Source: Okeania sp. SIO1I7 (lineage in GTDB: Bacteria; Cyanobacteriota; Cyanobacteriia; Cyanobacteriales; Microcoleaceae). From it: 64,000 nucleotides of DNA. The notes below the pieces were generated by a model. The model was not told the origin of the DNA. It saw nothing but the letters and a program-made list of their open reading frames with translations, and did not search any database. The DNA is taken from positions 310,428-374,427 of the forward strand of contig JAAHGF010000013.1 in assembly GCA_010672585.1 (NCBI GenBank), in the 5' to 3' direction. Position numbers and translations under genes: made by a program. This document shows positions 1 through 8,699 of the stretch, in pieces (within the stretch, counting starts at the first letter, position 1; the number at the start of each line of letters is the position of its first letter).

Positions 1-958
1 GAATCCCTAATTTTTCTAGAGCTACATCAACATAACGAGAAGTATCTTTACCCGCATTACGAATAAAAGGTTGCAAATTTTCCCACGACATTCCTGACAG
101 TTTTGCCGACTCTGGTAAATGATAATAGCAACCAACCATTGACATAATTTTAGTTAAATCATAAGTAGCGACAGTATTTTCTCCTGGTTGTTCTGCTCGT
201 TTTTTACTTTCTGATACTGCACTTAATAAAACCCGGTCGTCTTGTGTTATTTGGGGAGAAAAAATAAAAGGTTCTTCACCATATAAACCTTGAAATTCTG
301 TATGATTATTACCTGTAATTTCCTTTAGCCATGATTCTAAATCTACATAATTTTGAAAACATTTAAACATTGCAGATAAAGCATTTGAACTACCAATTTT
401 TTCTCCATAAGTAAAAATATCTTCCACAACTTCATTAAAGTCTAATTTTTTTCCATCTCCGCAGATTTTGCATTTATTAATATCGCCATTAATAGAACAA
501 ATAACATTTAAAACTGCGATAATTTTAGTAGAACTCCAATATTGACATTTATCTAAAGAATTTCTACCTAACCAACGAGATTTAAAAGGTCCGCCAGCAG
601 TACCAGCTAAACAAATACAAGCCTCTTTAATATCAGGATGAATAAAATTAAGAGCCTGTTCATCAATATCAGGAAGTTCGCCAACATTGGGAAAAACTTT
701 TGCTCCTGGGATTGCTAAATTAGGCAGTCTAGTTAAATGTTCAGGATAATTTTCTACCTGGTTTTGATAGGGAGAATTATTAATGCCTTTATCCAGAAAA
801 GCTAGTTTATAACTGTTAAAACCAGCCTCAGCTTTTAAGAAATCGTCATATACTTTTTCTCGGTCTATTGCTAGTAGGAGAGTAAATGTTTCTTTTTGAC
901 CAAAATAGGCAAAAAACTCTGCCACTATATTTAAAATGTTATCGTTGATATCTTCCAT
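1..958 (-). CDS. hypothetical protein with SxxK-like motif (partial, runs off window)
   Basis: The minus frame is open from an ATG at 958 to the window edge, about 319 codons with no stop, so the C-terminus lies outside. The start reads MEDINDNILNIV. A central stretch, AGGPFKSRWLG then YWSSTKIIAVLN, places Ser-x-x-Lys at the start of a helix, and about 50 residues later comes GEKIGSSNALS. SxxK followed by SxN is the pattern of serine beta-lactamase/penicillin-binding folds, so a serine-hydrolase fold is a tentative inference. A CxxC (KCKICGD) lies between the two motifs. No signal peptide is seen. I do not recognise the family. Composition matches the neighbouring genes and there is no strong ribosome binding site. 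Confidence 0.7.
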   Translation of the reverse strand, partial: MEDINDNILNIVAEFFAYFGQKETFTLLLAIDREKVYDDFLKAEAGFNSYKLAFLDKGINNSPYQNQVENYPEHLTRLPNLAIPGAKVFPNVGELPDIDEQALNFIHPDIKEACICLAGTAGGPFKSRWLGRNSLDKCQYWSSTKIIAVLNVICSINGDINKCKICGDGKKLDFNEVVEDIFTYGEKIGSSNALSAMFKCFQNYVDLESWLKEITGNNHTEFQGLYGEEPFIFSPQITQDDRVLLSAVSESKKRAEQPGENTVATYDLTKIMSMVGCYYHLPESAKLSGMSWENLQPFIRNAGKDTSRYVDVALEKLGI

Positions 959-1506
959 AATTTTAGTTGGTTAAAATACAGATACAGAGAGAAAGGAGTG
1001 AATTTTTTTTGCTATAGCAATCCCAAATGATTTGTAAAAAATCTCAGGATATCAGGACTTACACAGAGACTCTACATATAGCGAGGGCACCATTCGGAGC
1101 TTTGCGGAACACAAATGCAATTCCACCCTACAAACTTTTCTAAATCAACCAAAGATAAGAGAAGGTGAAAAGATTGATGCTTCTATTTCCGTTGTAAGAT
1201 TTTAGTGGTAATTAGGAGTTAGAAGTCAGAATCTAAAAGGATTTTGATCGGTCTTAATTAGACTTGTCGCTAAATAGAGGGAAAAAATCGCTCCAACCTA
1301 GACAGAGCAATAACTCCAAGGATTTTTAGATTCTAATGGCTACAATCGTTATAGAACAAGGTTTTTGGGGATTTTTGAAGTTATAAAGCGATAAGTCTAT
1401 TGTTCTGAAATATCTCATAAATCATTTCTGATTGCTATATCAGTATGTAAGTATTCCGCAGGAAATGCTTACATCATTATTATAATGATTTTTGAAACAT
1501 ACATAA

Positions 1507-1682
1507 TATCATGTCCGGTTGAACAGTTATAAATAAACGACGGAGTCCTCAGGAATCAACTCACCCCTAGCCCCTCCCCCTCGACTCCTGGGAGGGGAAG
1601 TCAGTAGTCAGGAGAAAATAAAGAAGAAGAAAGAGGAGGAGAAGGAAAAAGTTTTTTTATCGCTAATTATCCGGACATGATA
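1507..1682 (+). mobile_element. family A MITE, copy 1
   Basis: The 176-bp element begins TATCATGTCCGG and ends with the inverted complement CCGGACATGATA. It is flanked on both sides by TAA (1504-1506 and 1683-1685), a 3-bp target duplication. The interior has no ORF. It holds a GC-rich palindrome (P) near 1557-1600 and a purine-rich stretch of GAAGAAGA type. Inverted ends plus target duplication without a transposase are the definition of a MITE. Same family: 2067, 29094, 50694, 61500. Confidence 0.85.
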
Positions 1683-1761
1683 TAAATAGATAAAAATTGT
1701 GAATTATTACTTATTTTTATTAATCTCAATATCTTGTTTACACAACTCAAATAGATAGGTT

Positions 1762-1926
1762 TCAATAATGGATAATTGATAATGGATAATTGATAATTAC
1801 CTCTCCCTAAAAGGAAGAGGATTGAATAAAAAGAAAAAATTTATTTTTTTTTCCCTTGAAAGGGGAGGCTTTAAACCTGAATTATTGAATTATTGAATTA
1901 TTGAATTACTAATTATTCGGTAAAGA
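1762..1926 (+). repeat. family B AT-rich interspersed repeat
   Basis: The layout recurs at least ten times in the window: iterated ATTGATAATGGATA / AATTATT units, then TACCTCTCCCTAAAAGGAAG, a run of A and T, AAAGGGGAGGCTTTAAACC, more ATTATT units, and TTCGGTAAA at the right end. Confidence 0.6.
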
Positions 1927-2066
1927 CATACTATATTACAAGTTATACTAATTTTTCCTGATTACTTTGAGTCATATTTTAGAAAAATTAAAAACAACAA
2001 AATTATTGAGATGATCAAAAAAGATATCCTAATAAACTTAGTTTATCGCTCATTATTTTGACTTAA

Positions 2067-2196
2067 TATCATGTCCGGATAATTAGTGATGAAAAAAACC
2101 AAAACTGTCACTTGCAGTACAAATCTTTTTATTCTCCCTACTCCCTACTCCCTACTCCCTACTCCCTTATTTATAACTATTCAAACGGACATGATA
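2067..2196 (-). mobile_element. family A MITE, copy 2 (inverted relative to copy 1)
   Basis: The 130-bp element starts TATCATGTCCGGATAATTAG, which matches the right end of copy 1 read backwards, and ends CAAACGGACATGATA. TAA flanks both sides (2064-2066 and 2197-2199). The interior carries repeated CTCCCTA heptamers instead of the purine stretch of copy 1. Confidence 0.85.
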
Positions 2197-2555
2197 TAAT
2201 TTATAGCCATCCGTTCAGGATTTGTGAAAAATTTGAGAATAGTTAATACTATACCAAATTCACGCAAAAGCAGTTACATCTTAATTTTTGATTTATTCCT
2301 AAAATAAAAAATTATAAATTCCATAAATTATAAAATTTCCACTTTCTTTCTTCTTTAATATTTATGTTTTTCTTTCCCTGTTCCCAGCTCCGGTGTTCCC
2401 TGTGTCGCCACTGTAGCAATATTTTATGAAATTGGTATTAACTAAAAAAAAATTTAAATCCTGACATTACATGACAAATATCACTTCTAGTCAGCTCCAA
2501 AATGTTACAACTGAAATAACATTTCTATATAAACTACTGGACAAAACTTTAAACT

Positions 2556-4175
2556 ATGTTCAACGTAACAAAGGTTTCCTCTTTGCCCAAGGTCAAGTCT
2601 ACATTACCAACAGGATTCGTATTTGGAGCTGCAATGGTAGTAGCGATCGCCAGTGCAAGTGTAATTTATCAACTCAATCATATAACAGAAACGAGTAGTA
2701 ATGCCAGACTACTCTTAACTAAATTAAAAGAGCAAGTTAGCCGACTTAATTCTCTAGAATGGGAAGGTATTTCTAAAGGAGAAATAGATCAAAATTTAAC
2801 TGAAGAACTTGCTGAAAATAAAGAAAATACCGATGCAATTATTCAAGGAATTCAAGAACTTGAAGAACAGGACTATCTGAAAAATCTTTGGGAGCTATAT
2901 ACCAGTTATCAAGCCAAAATGGAAAGCTCCCTGGAGCTAATTGCTCAGAGAAAAATTCAGGAAGCAATAGAGATTAATGCCAATCAAATTGATGAAATTT
3001 ATGATGAGCTATACGATGAAATTCAAACCTTAGAAAAAGGCTATATAGAACAGCATCAGCAAACCAGAAAACTTGCCGATATTGGAACCACCTTTACCTT
3101 AATTATGGCAGCCCTTGTGATTGGTATTTTATCCTACATATTTAGTAAAAGATTGTTGAACAAAAATCAAGAATTAAAAGTTGCCTTAATCAATCTTCAA
3201 CAAGCACAAAATCAATTAATCCAACGAGAAAAAATGGCAGCTTTAGGGCAACTAATTGCTGGAATTGCCCATGAAATCAATAACCCCCTCGGCGCAATTC
3301 AAGCCTCAGCAAACAACACCGATAAAGCTTTGAAAGAAGTACTTAATCAACTCCCCCATTTACATCAAAGTCTGAGTTGCCAAGAAGAAAAAAATCTTTT
3401 TCAGCTCATCGATCAGGCACTCGAAAGCCAATCTTCTATTGCCTCTCAAGAAACTCGTGCCCTCAAGCGTAGAATTGCATCTAAACTTCGAGAAAATGAC
3501 ATTAAAAATGCTCGATATATAGCAGACCTCCTAGCAGACATGGGAGTTCCTGAAACCCCTGAACTGTGGCTACCCATACTCAAGAGTGAACAGGGAGAAT
3601 TTGCCATCGAATTTGCCTACAACTTAGCCTCCTCCTGTAATAACAATCAGATTATCCTCCGTGCCGTGGAACGCTGCTCCAAAACCATTTTTGCTCTCAA
3701 AAGCTATGCTCGTTTTCAGCCTTCAGGAAAGAAGCAGTTGGTAAAAGTAGTAAATGGCCTAGAAACTGTATTAGAAATTTATCATAATCAACTCAAACGT
3801 AATATCCATTTAATTCGAGACTATGAGGATATTCCTGATATCTGGGGATATACCGACGAACTGATTCAGGTATGGACAAACCTAGTCCACAATGCCATTC
3901 AAGCAATGGAATCAGGAGGGACACTAACAATTACCACTCGTAAACAGGAAAATGGCATTCAGGTGAGTATTCAGGACACCGGATTGGGAATTCCACCAGA
4001 AGTACAGTCCAAAATCTTTGATGCCTTTTTCACCACCAAGTCAGCAGGTGAAGGAAGTGGTTTGGGACTCCACATTTGTCAGAAAATAATTAACAAACAT
4101 CAAGGAAAGATTACAGTGGACAGTAAACCAGGATATACATTATTCTGTATAGAGTTGCCTATTAATTCTCCTTAA
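2556..4175 (+). CDS. membrane sensor histidine kinase
   Basis: This 539-residue kinase probably phosphorylates the receivers encoded just downstream. A first membrane helix lies at about residues 19-38 (PTGFVFGAAMVVAIASASVI) and a second at about 176-195, enclosing a helical sensor region of about 135 residues resembling four-helix-bundle sensors. A coiled coil follows. The H-box is MAALGQLIAGIAHEINNPLG with phospho-His 239. The second dimerisation helix (RAVERCSKTIFALKSYARF) comes only after an insert of about 110 residues, a layout I associate with a group of cyanobacterial kinases. The ATPase domain has N-box NLVHNAIQAM, DTGLGIPP and GSGLGLHICQ, so it looks catalytically complete. The ATG is the first one consistent with the membrane helix. 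No clear Shine-Dalgarno is seen. Confidence 0.92.
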   Translation: MFNVTKVSSLPKVKSTLPTGFVFGAAMVVAIASASVIYQLNHITETSSNARLLLTKLKEQVSRLNSLEWEGISKGEIDQNLTEELAENKENTDAIIQGIQELEEQDYLKNLWELYTSYQAKMESSLELIAQRKIQEAIEINANQIDEIYDELYDEIQTLEKGYIEQHQQTRKLADIGTTFTLIMAALVIGILSYIFSKRLLNKNQELKVALINLQQAQNQLIQREKMAALGQLIAGIAHEINNPLGAIQASANNTDKALKEVLNQLPHLHQSLSCQEEKNLFQLIDQALESQSSIASQETRALKRRIASKLRENDIKNARYIADLLADMGVPETPELWLPILKSEQGEFAIEFAYNLASSCNNNQIILRAVERCSKTIFALKSYARFQPSGKKQLVKVVNGLETVLEIYHNQLKRNIHLIRDYEDIPDIWGYTDELIQVWTNLVHNAIQAMESGGTLTITTRKQENGIQVSIQDTGLGIPPEVQSKIFDAFFTTKSAGEGSGLGLHICQKIINKHQGKITVDSKPGYTLFCIELPINSP

Positions 4176-4204
4176 ATTTTTAATCTGTGGAGCAAGATGA
4201 AAGT

Positions 4205-4597
4205 ATGTGTGATACAGCCATTCTCTGTGTAGATGATGAAATGCCTATTCTCAAGGTTCTCAAGGAACAACTACAACGTTGCTTCGGCAACAAGTATATT
4301 TATGAGGTTGCTCAAAGTGCTGAAGAAGCATGGGTTGTAATTGATGAGTTAGAAGAGGAAGACATTAAAATTCTGGCCATTGTTTCTGATTGGCTAATGC
4401 CTAATGTCAAAGGTGATGTGTTTTTAACCCAGGTCCATCAACGTTTTCCAAACGTAGTTACCGTAATGCTGACCGGACAAGCTGACGAAGTCGCCATTGA
4501 GCGAGCTAGAGAACAAGCCAACCTTTATGCTTGCATCCATAAACCCTGGACAGAAGAACAATTGCAGCAAATTATTAGTACAGCTTTAAATCGGTAA
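4205..4597 (+). CDS. stand-alone response-regulator receiver protein
   Basis: This receiver of about 130 residues has no output domain. It shows the acidic pocket in AILCVDDE, the phospho-Asp in IVSDWLMP, the Thr in VMLTGQAD and the Lys in HKPW. I place the start at the ATG at 4205 (MCDTAILCVDDE) because GGAG at 4189-4192 sits upstream; an in-frame GTG at 4187 would add six residues. The kinase stop is only about 30 bp away, so the two are probably co-transcribed. It likely acts as a phosphate shuttle or single-domain effector between the kinase and the REC-PAS-GGDEF protein. Confidence 0.9.
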   Translation: MCDTAILCVDDEMPILKVLKEQLQRCFGNKYIYEVAQSAEEAWVVIDELEEEDIKILAIVSDWLMPNVKGDVFLTQVHQRFPNVVTVMLTGQADEVAIERAREQANLYACIHKPWTEEQLQQIISTALNR

Positions 4598-4696
4598 GCT
4601 ATTCAGCATTTAATTTTGAAATGGGAATAGGATATTATTTAACAAAGGGTGTCGGGCCTTTAAAATCAAAATTAAAACCCACTACAGCTTTAGAAA

Positions 4697-6040
4697 ATGA
4701 AAGCAGCAATTATTTGTGTTGACGATGAGTGGACAATACTTACAACTTTGGGACAACAACTCAAGCGCTATTTTGGTAAAGACTATGAAATTGAGTTAGC
4801 CAATAGTGGTGCAGAAGCACTTTCACTCTGTGCAGAATTGACAGCAGAAGGTTTAGAAATTCCTCTAGTGATTTCCGATCAACGGATGCAAGGAATGGAA
4901 GGGGATACATTGTTGATTCAACTCCACAACCTTTATCCCAAAATGTTAAAAATTATGCTGACCGGGCAAGCTGATGCTGATTCAGTAGGGAATGTTGTCA
5001 ATGCTGCCGCCTTATACCGCTATATCCGTAAACCTTGGGATGAAACGGATTTAATTCTCACAGTTGCGGAAGCCTTGCGAAGCTTTGAGCAAGAACAACA
5101 ACTTGCTTATCAAAATACGTTACTCAAGGAAATTAATGCCAAGTTAGAAAGCTCTTTATCATTACTATTAGCGACTCTAGAAGCAACAATTGATGGAGTT
5201 CTGGTTTTAGACTTTGCTGGAAAAGTGGTCAGTTTTAATCAAAAGTTTGCTGCAATTTGGAATTTGCCTGCCTCAACCTCAACGGATGATAGCCAAAAGT
5301 TAGTTGATTTGATTTTAGAACCATTAATAGAAGCAGACGCGATCGCCTTTCAAGCATTACTTATACAAGAGAATATCAAAAAACGGGATTTATTAAGATT
5401 AAAAAATGGTAGTGTGATTGAGTATTATTTGCAGCCTCAACAGTTGGCAGGTAAAATTGTCGGGCAGGTATGGAGTTTCCGAGATGTAACTCAGGAAAAG
5501 CGAACAGAAGAAACCTTTAAACACCAAGCGTTGCACGATCCTCTCACTAAGCTCCCGAATCGAGCTTTATTCGATCAGAAACTTTCCGAAGCCCTAAACT
5601 ATGCAGCCTACCACTCAGAAATCATGGCAATGATGTTTCTTGATTTAGACCGGTTTAAGGAAGTTAATGATACATTCGGTCACTCAGTAGGAGACCTATT
5701 GTTACAGGGTGTTATTAAGCGTCTTGTCAGCTGTCTCAGGGAAGTTGATTTGATCGCGCGTTGGGGAGGAGATGAATTTGCGATCGTCTTGCCCCAAATT
5801 CGCTCTCGAAAGGATGCAGGAGAGATTGCTCATAGATTAGTTACAGCTCTGCAACCTGAATTTATTCTGGAAGGCCATCGTATTCATGCCACAGTTAGCA
5901 TCGGAATAGCAGTGTATCCTGATGATGGTTTAGATAGTGGCACATTACTTCGGAGTGCCGATCGAGCGTTGTACCACGCCAAAAAATCTGGGCGCAACAA
6001 TTATTCTAGTTTAGAGCAACTTACCGAAAAGCTAGGTTAA
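4697..6040 (+). CDS. response regulator with PAS and diguanylate cyclase (GGDEF) domains
   Basis: This 447-residue protein is predicted to make cyclic di-GMP under control of the upstream kinase. The receiver (about 1-125) has CVDDE, VISDQRM, IMLTGQAD and RKPW, strikingly like the preceding receiver. A helical linker and a PAS-like domain (about 150-270) follow, then the cyclase domain (about 280-440). The signature RWGGDEFAIVL is intact. REVD lies five residues before it, giving a canonical RxxD inhibitory site, so product feedback is likely. No EAL or HD-GYP partner is in the window. The gene lies 99 bp after the receiver gene on the same strand. Confidence 0.93.
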   Translation: MKAAIICVDDEWTILTTLGQQLKRYFGKDYEIELANSGAEALSLCAELTAEGLEIPLVISDQRMQGMEGDTLLIQLHNLYPKMLKIMLTGQADADSVGNVVNAAALYRYIRKPWDETDLILTVAEALRSFEQEQQLAYQNTLLKEINAKLESSLSLLLATLEATIDGVLVLDFAGKVVSFNQKFAAIWNLPASTSTDDSQKLVDLILEPLIEADAIAFQALLIQENIKKRDLLRLKNGSVIEYYLQPQQLAGKIVGQVWSFRDVTQEKRTEETFKHQALHDPLTKLPNRALFDQKLSEALNYAAYHSEIMAMMFLDLDRFKEVNDTFGHSVGDLLLQGVIKRLVSCLREVDLIARWGGDEFAIVLPQIRSRKDAGEIAHRLVTALQPEFILEGHRIHATVSIGIAVYPDDGLDSGTLLRSADRALYHAKKSGRNNYSSLEQLTEKLG

Positions 6041-6050
6041 GCTCTTTCTT

Positions 6051-6128
6051 GAGTGGGGGAGTGGGGGAGTAGGGGAGTAGGGAGTGGGGGAGTAGGGGAG
6101 TGGGGGAGTGGTGGAGTAGGGGAGTAGG
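6051..6128. repeat. tandem GTGGGGGA / GTAGGGGA repeat
   Basis: About ten imperfect units of GGGGAGT(A/G) follow the GGDEF stop codon directly. They resemble the short tandemly repeated repetitive sequences of filamentous cyanobacteria. No coding frame runs through them. Confidence 0.85.
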
Positions 6129-6225
6129 ACTAATTAAAAAATAAAGAGAGCATTGACTTAATCAGAGAATAACGATATAATAAGTTAAAAAGCATACTAT
6201 TTAGACCAGTTGCGCTCACGCATAC

Positions 6226-6715
6226 ATGAAATCCATTAGAACAAAGTTAAAACTTAATAACAAGCAAAAAACGCTCTTTGCTCAACACGCGGGCTACTCT
6301 CGATGGTGCTATAACTGGGGTTTAAGTTTGTGGAATGCTGCATATATTGATGGTTACAAGCCAAACGCTTCCTGCGGAATGCTGCGCAAACGTAAGCTCA
6401 GAGATGTGTTTACCAATCACACAAAACCTCTTTATCCCTGGATGAAAAACTTGTCGTCTAAAGTTTATCAATATGCTTTTATCAACTTATCTGAAGCGTT
6501 TCAAAGGTTCTTTAAAGGATTAGGTAAATATCCAAGATTTAAGAAGAAAGGTAGGTCTGATTCATTTCCAACGGAGATGCTTCCCTACGGGATGCTACGC
6601 AAACGCAAACACAATTGATAATTGTGGAAAGCCAATAGAATTAAACGGATGGAATCATAAATTACCTTTTATTGGTATGGTCAAAACTTATGAACCTATT
6701 GAGGCAACAGTAGGA
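6226..6715 (+). pseudogene. tnpB remnant (5' half), frameshifted and interrupted
   Basis: The start MKSIRTKLKLNNKQKTLFAQ and the following YSRWCYNWGL match the N-terminus of TnpB of the IS200/IS605 group; compare the intact copy at 57852. The first frame stops at 6618. A second frame continues GKPIELNGWNHKLPFIGMVK TYEPIEAT up to about 6715, where the repeat at 6718 cuts the gene. The RuvC catalytic residues are therefore missing. Two short dyad repeats sit inside the ORF, at 6369-6392 and about 6576-6610, and are translated as SCGMLRKRK and PYGMLRKRK. Confidence 0.85.
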
Positions 6716-6717
6716 CT

Positions 6718-6872
6718 AATTAGGGTCTGCTGAAAAAATTGGCTGGTGGGAGTAAGACATGGGGACGTGGAGACGCGGAGACGGGTCGATTTGTGGGGGA
6801 ACAGGCAACGGTTTCGACCATTTTATGTGAAGAAATTTTCTTGAATTTCAGCAGAAAATTTCAGTAAATTGG
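6718..6872 (+). mobile_element. family F MITE-like element, copy 1
   Basis: About 155 bp from AATTAGGGTCTGCTGAAAAA to TTTCAGCAGAAAATTTCAG. The ends contain inverted TCTGCTGAAA. A second copy in reverse orientation lies at 29318-29466 and shares the outer sequences and GGGGGAACAGGCAAC. It interrupts the tnpB remnant at 6226. No ORF is present. Confidence 0.65.
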
Positions 6873-6989
6873 TGCCAATAAGAGCCATAAACTTAGAGAT
6901 AAACTGAATATAAAAAGCTCAATTACCGTCAGCTATCCTGACTTTTAACTTTATGAGCGCAAACCCTAATTAAAAAATCTTGAAAGAGA

Positions 6990-7296
6990 TTGACATCCTC
7001 CCCGGCCTAAAGGCGCGGGGATTCCTACCGAGCCTTAGCTCTTCGGTGGGTTGACGTCTCACAGGCTGCTGCACCCACCCCTCTTGCTCCCCTCCCGGGA
7101 GGGGATGGGGGTGGGTTACACTTGCCTCCACGTCCGTTTTTTGTCTCGGACTGCCCGCCCGCGACTAATATGTTTATCGCTGCATTCTCGTCTCTATCAT
7201 GTTTTGCACCACAGTTGAGACACTCCCATTCTCGCACCTGAAGGTCTAGCTTCCCACCTTTAAAGCCACAATTTGAGCAAACTTGAGCCGATGCAA
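6990..7296 (-). pseudogene. tnpB 3'-end remnant with right-end hairpin
   Basis: The minus strand encodes SAQVCSNCGFKGGKLDLQVR followed by EWECLNCGAKHDRDENAAIN, the TnpB zinc ribbon (two CxxC) and the last RuvC Asp. The 5' two thirds are absent. The frame then runs through a GC-rich palindrome (7074-7116). The strand ends in the hairpin GACATCCTCCCC...GGGGATTCC (6990-7026), which is characteristic of the right end of this IS group. Confidence 0.8.
7074..7116. repeat. GC-rich palindrome P (in tnpB remnant)
   Basis: CCCACCCCTCTTGCTCCCC and its near inverted complement GGGGATGGGGGTGGG flank CTCCCGGGAG. On the minus strand it reads in frame as NPPPSPPGRGARGVG. Near-identical copy at 18533-18575; variants at about 1557, 21605, 29562, 39000, 42700 and 49412. 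Confidence 0.85.
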
Positions 7297-7351
7297 ATTT
7301 TTATGGAGATGGAAAATTCCGAAAAGCTAATTTCTTTAGCTCAACAGGTAA

Positions 7352-7565
7352 TTCATTAATTGATAATTGATAATGGATAATTGATAATTACCTCTGGTTA
7401 AAACCGTTACGGAATTGAATATCAGGAAATATTATTTCTTCTCTTGGTCGATGGTCGGACAGCGAGGAGACCTCGCCATCTCTCGACCGCTTTTTTCCCC
7501 TTAAAAGGGGAGGCTTCAAAGCGCGAATTATTTAATTATTAATTATTAATAATTAATAATTCGGT
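7352..7565 (+). repeat. family B repeat, long form
   Basis: ATTGATAATGGATAATTG units are followed by TACCTCTGGTTAAAACCG and TTACGGAATTGAATATCAGG, a GC-rich hairpin insert, TTAAAAGGGGAGGCTTCAAA, ATTATTAATT units and TTCGGTAAA. Copies in the same form lie near 24828, 38655 and 38800. Confidence 0.75.
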
Positions 7566-7568
7566 AAA

Positions 7569-8288
7569 AAAGAAGTAGAGAAATATTATCCGATTAAAAT
7601 TTTCTATCAAAATATTTCAGCTCAAATCTATAGACCCTTTTTTGAAGAAAATCAAATTCTGTTTCGCTTTACAGATATACAAGAGAATTCTCAAATAATT
7701 TTAGAATCTTGGAAATATATTAGCGAAACACTAGGTTCTATTCTAGAAATTTATATGAGAGTTTATTACACGCCAATACGTCATACTAAAGACTTATTCT
7801 TGAGTTTTGCTCAAGCAATTGAGGGATTTTATCGGATTCATCATAATGGAAAATATTGCGACGATTCAGTTTTTGATAATATTAGAGAGGAACTGAAAAA
7901 AGTTTTTTCAGCAGAGCTAAAAAAGCATAAAGTTAAGGAGGAATATCACGAATCTCTTTTAAATAAAACAAAATACTGGAATGAGTTTTCTTTAAAAGAA
8001 AGATTGGAAAATTTGTTTAAGGATGAAAAAATTTCTAGTTGTTTACCTGACAGATTATTTGAAAATTCAGATGCCAAGGATAAATTTGTTAAACAAGTCA
8101 GAGATACAAGAGGGAGTTTAACGCATCCTACGAGTAAAACAAACAAAACAAAAAGTAAATATATTGTGACAGATTCAGATTTAACACTACTTACAACAAA
8201 GTTAAAAATAATTCTAGAAGTCTGTCTATTGGAAACATTAAAAATACCTCCACCTAAAATAAAATCAATTATAGAACAGCCATATTAA
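7569..8288 (+). pseudogene. HEPN-domain (ApeA-like) protein, 5' end lost at a family B repeat
   Basis: An ATG at 7755 gives 177 residues, but the same frame is open upstream to about 7569 (KKEVEKYYPIKIFYQNISAQ and onward), so the true protein is longer. The C-terminal part has FLSFAQAIEGFYRIHHNG, and DTRGSLTHPT fits the R-x4-H ribonuclease motif of HEPN domains. The layout resembles Apea-like HEPN proteins linked to phage defence. The N-terminal domain is missing: the family B repeat ends exactly where the frame opens. A short run before the repeat (7303 onward, MEMENSEKLISLAQQ) may be another piece, but in a frame shifted by one base. It may still be expressed from an internal start. Confidence 0.6.
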
Positions 8289-8432
8289 AGTGCATTTGTG
8301 GGGTTTATTTTGTGGAGAAGCTACGAAGATCGTTCCTAAACCAAACCTACAAAACTACAAAACTTATAGCATATTCTGTGATTAATGTGGTACAAAATCA
8401 TGATAGGAATTGTGCAATTTGGTATTAGTGGG

Positions 8433-8632
8433 GGTAGGAGTCAGGAGTCAGGAGAAACAGAGGAATTTAGAGGAGGTAGAAGTAAGAATTTTCCCTCAAT
8501 TTTTCTGTTCTTGATTTGCCCTAAATGTGCTCCTTTTTGAACATTTTAGACTAAAACAAGCACACTTTTGGGGAATCTCAGAAGGATAAAACTTATATCT
8601 GTAAATGCTTTTATAGTTAATCAGCAAACCCT
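8433..8632 (+). repeat. family C element, 5'-truncated
   Basis: It contains GGGGGTAGGAGTCAGGAG, TTTTAGACTAAAACAAGCAC and the right end CAGCAAACCCT of family C, but lacks the AGGGYTTGC left end. Confidence 0.6.
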
Positions 8633-8699
8633 AATTATTAATTATTAATTATTAATTATTAATTGTTGAATTCTCCCTCACTCCCCTACTCCATTTCAG

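Larger units (their letters stand above)
959..2555. other. non-coding repeat-rich spacer
   Basis: This spacer holds no convincing gene. It contains two family A MITEs in opposite orientation (1507-1682 and 2067-2196), one family B repeat (about 1762-1926) and a run of the heptamer CTCCCTA near 2140-2165. A short GC-rich hairpin-like repeat lies at about 1090-1115 (CATTCGGAGCTTTGCGGAAC). The kinase promoter probably lies after 2200, but I cannot point to a clear -10/-35. Confidence 0.6.

Noticed and set aside
2471-2698. 75-codon plus-strand frame before the kinase
   Set aside because: Out of frame with and overlapping the kinase start; no protein-like motifs.
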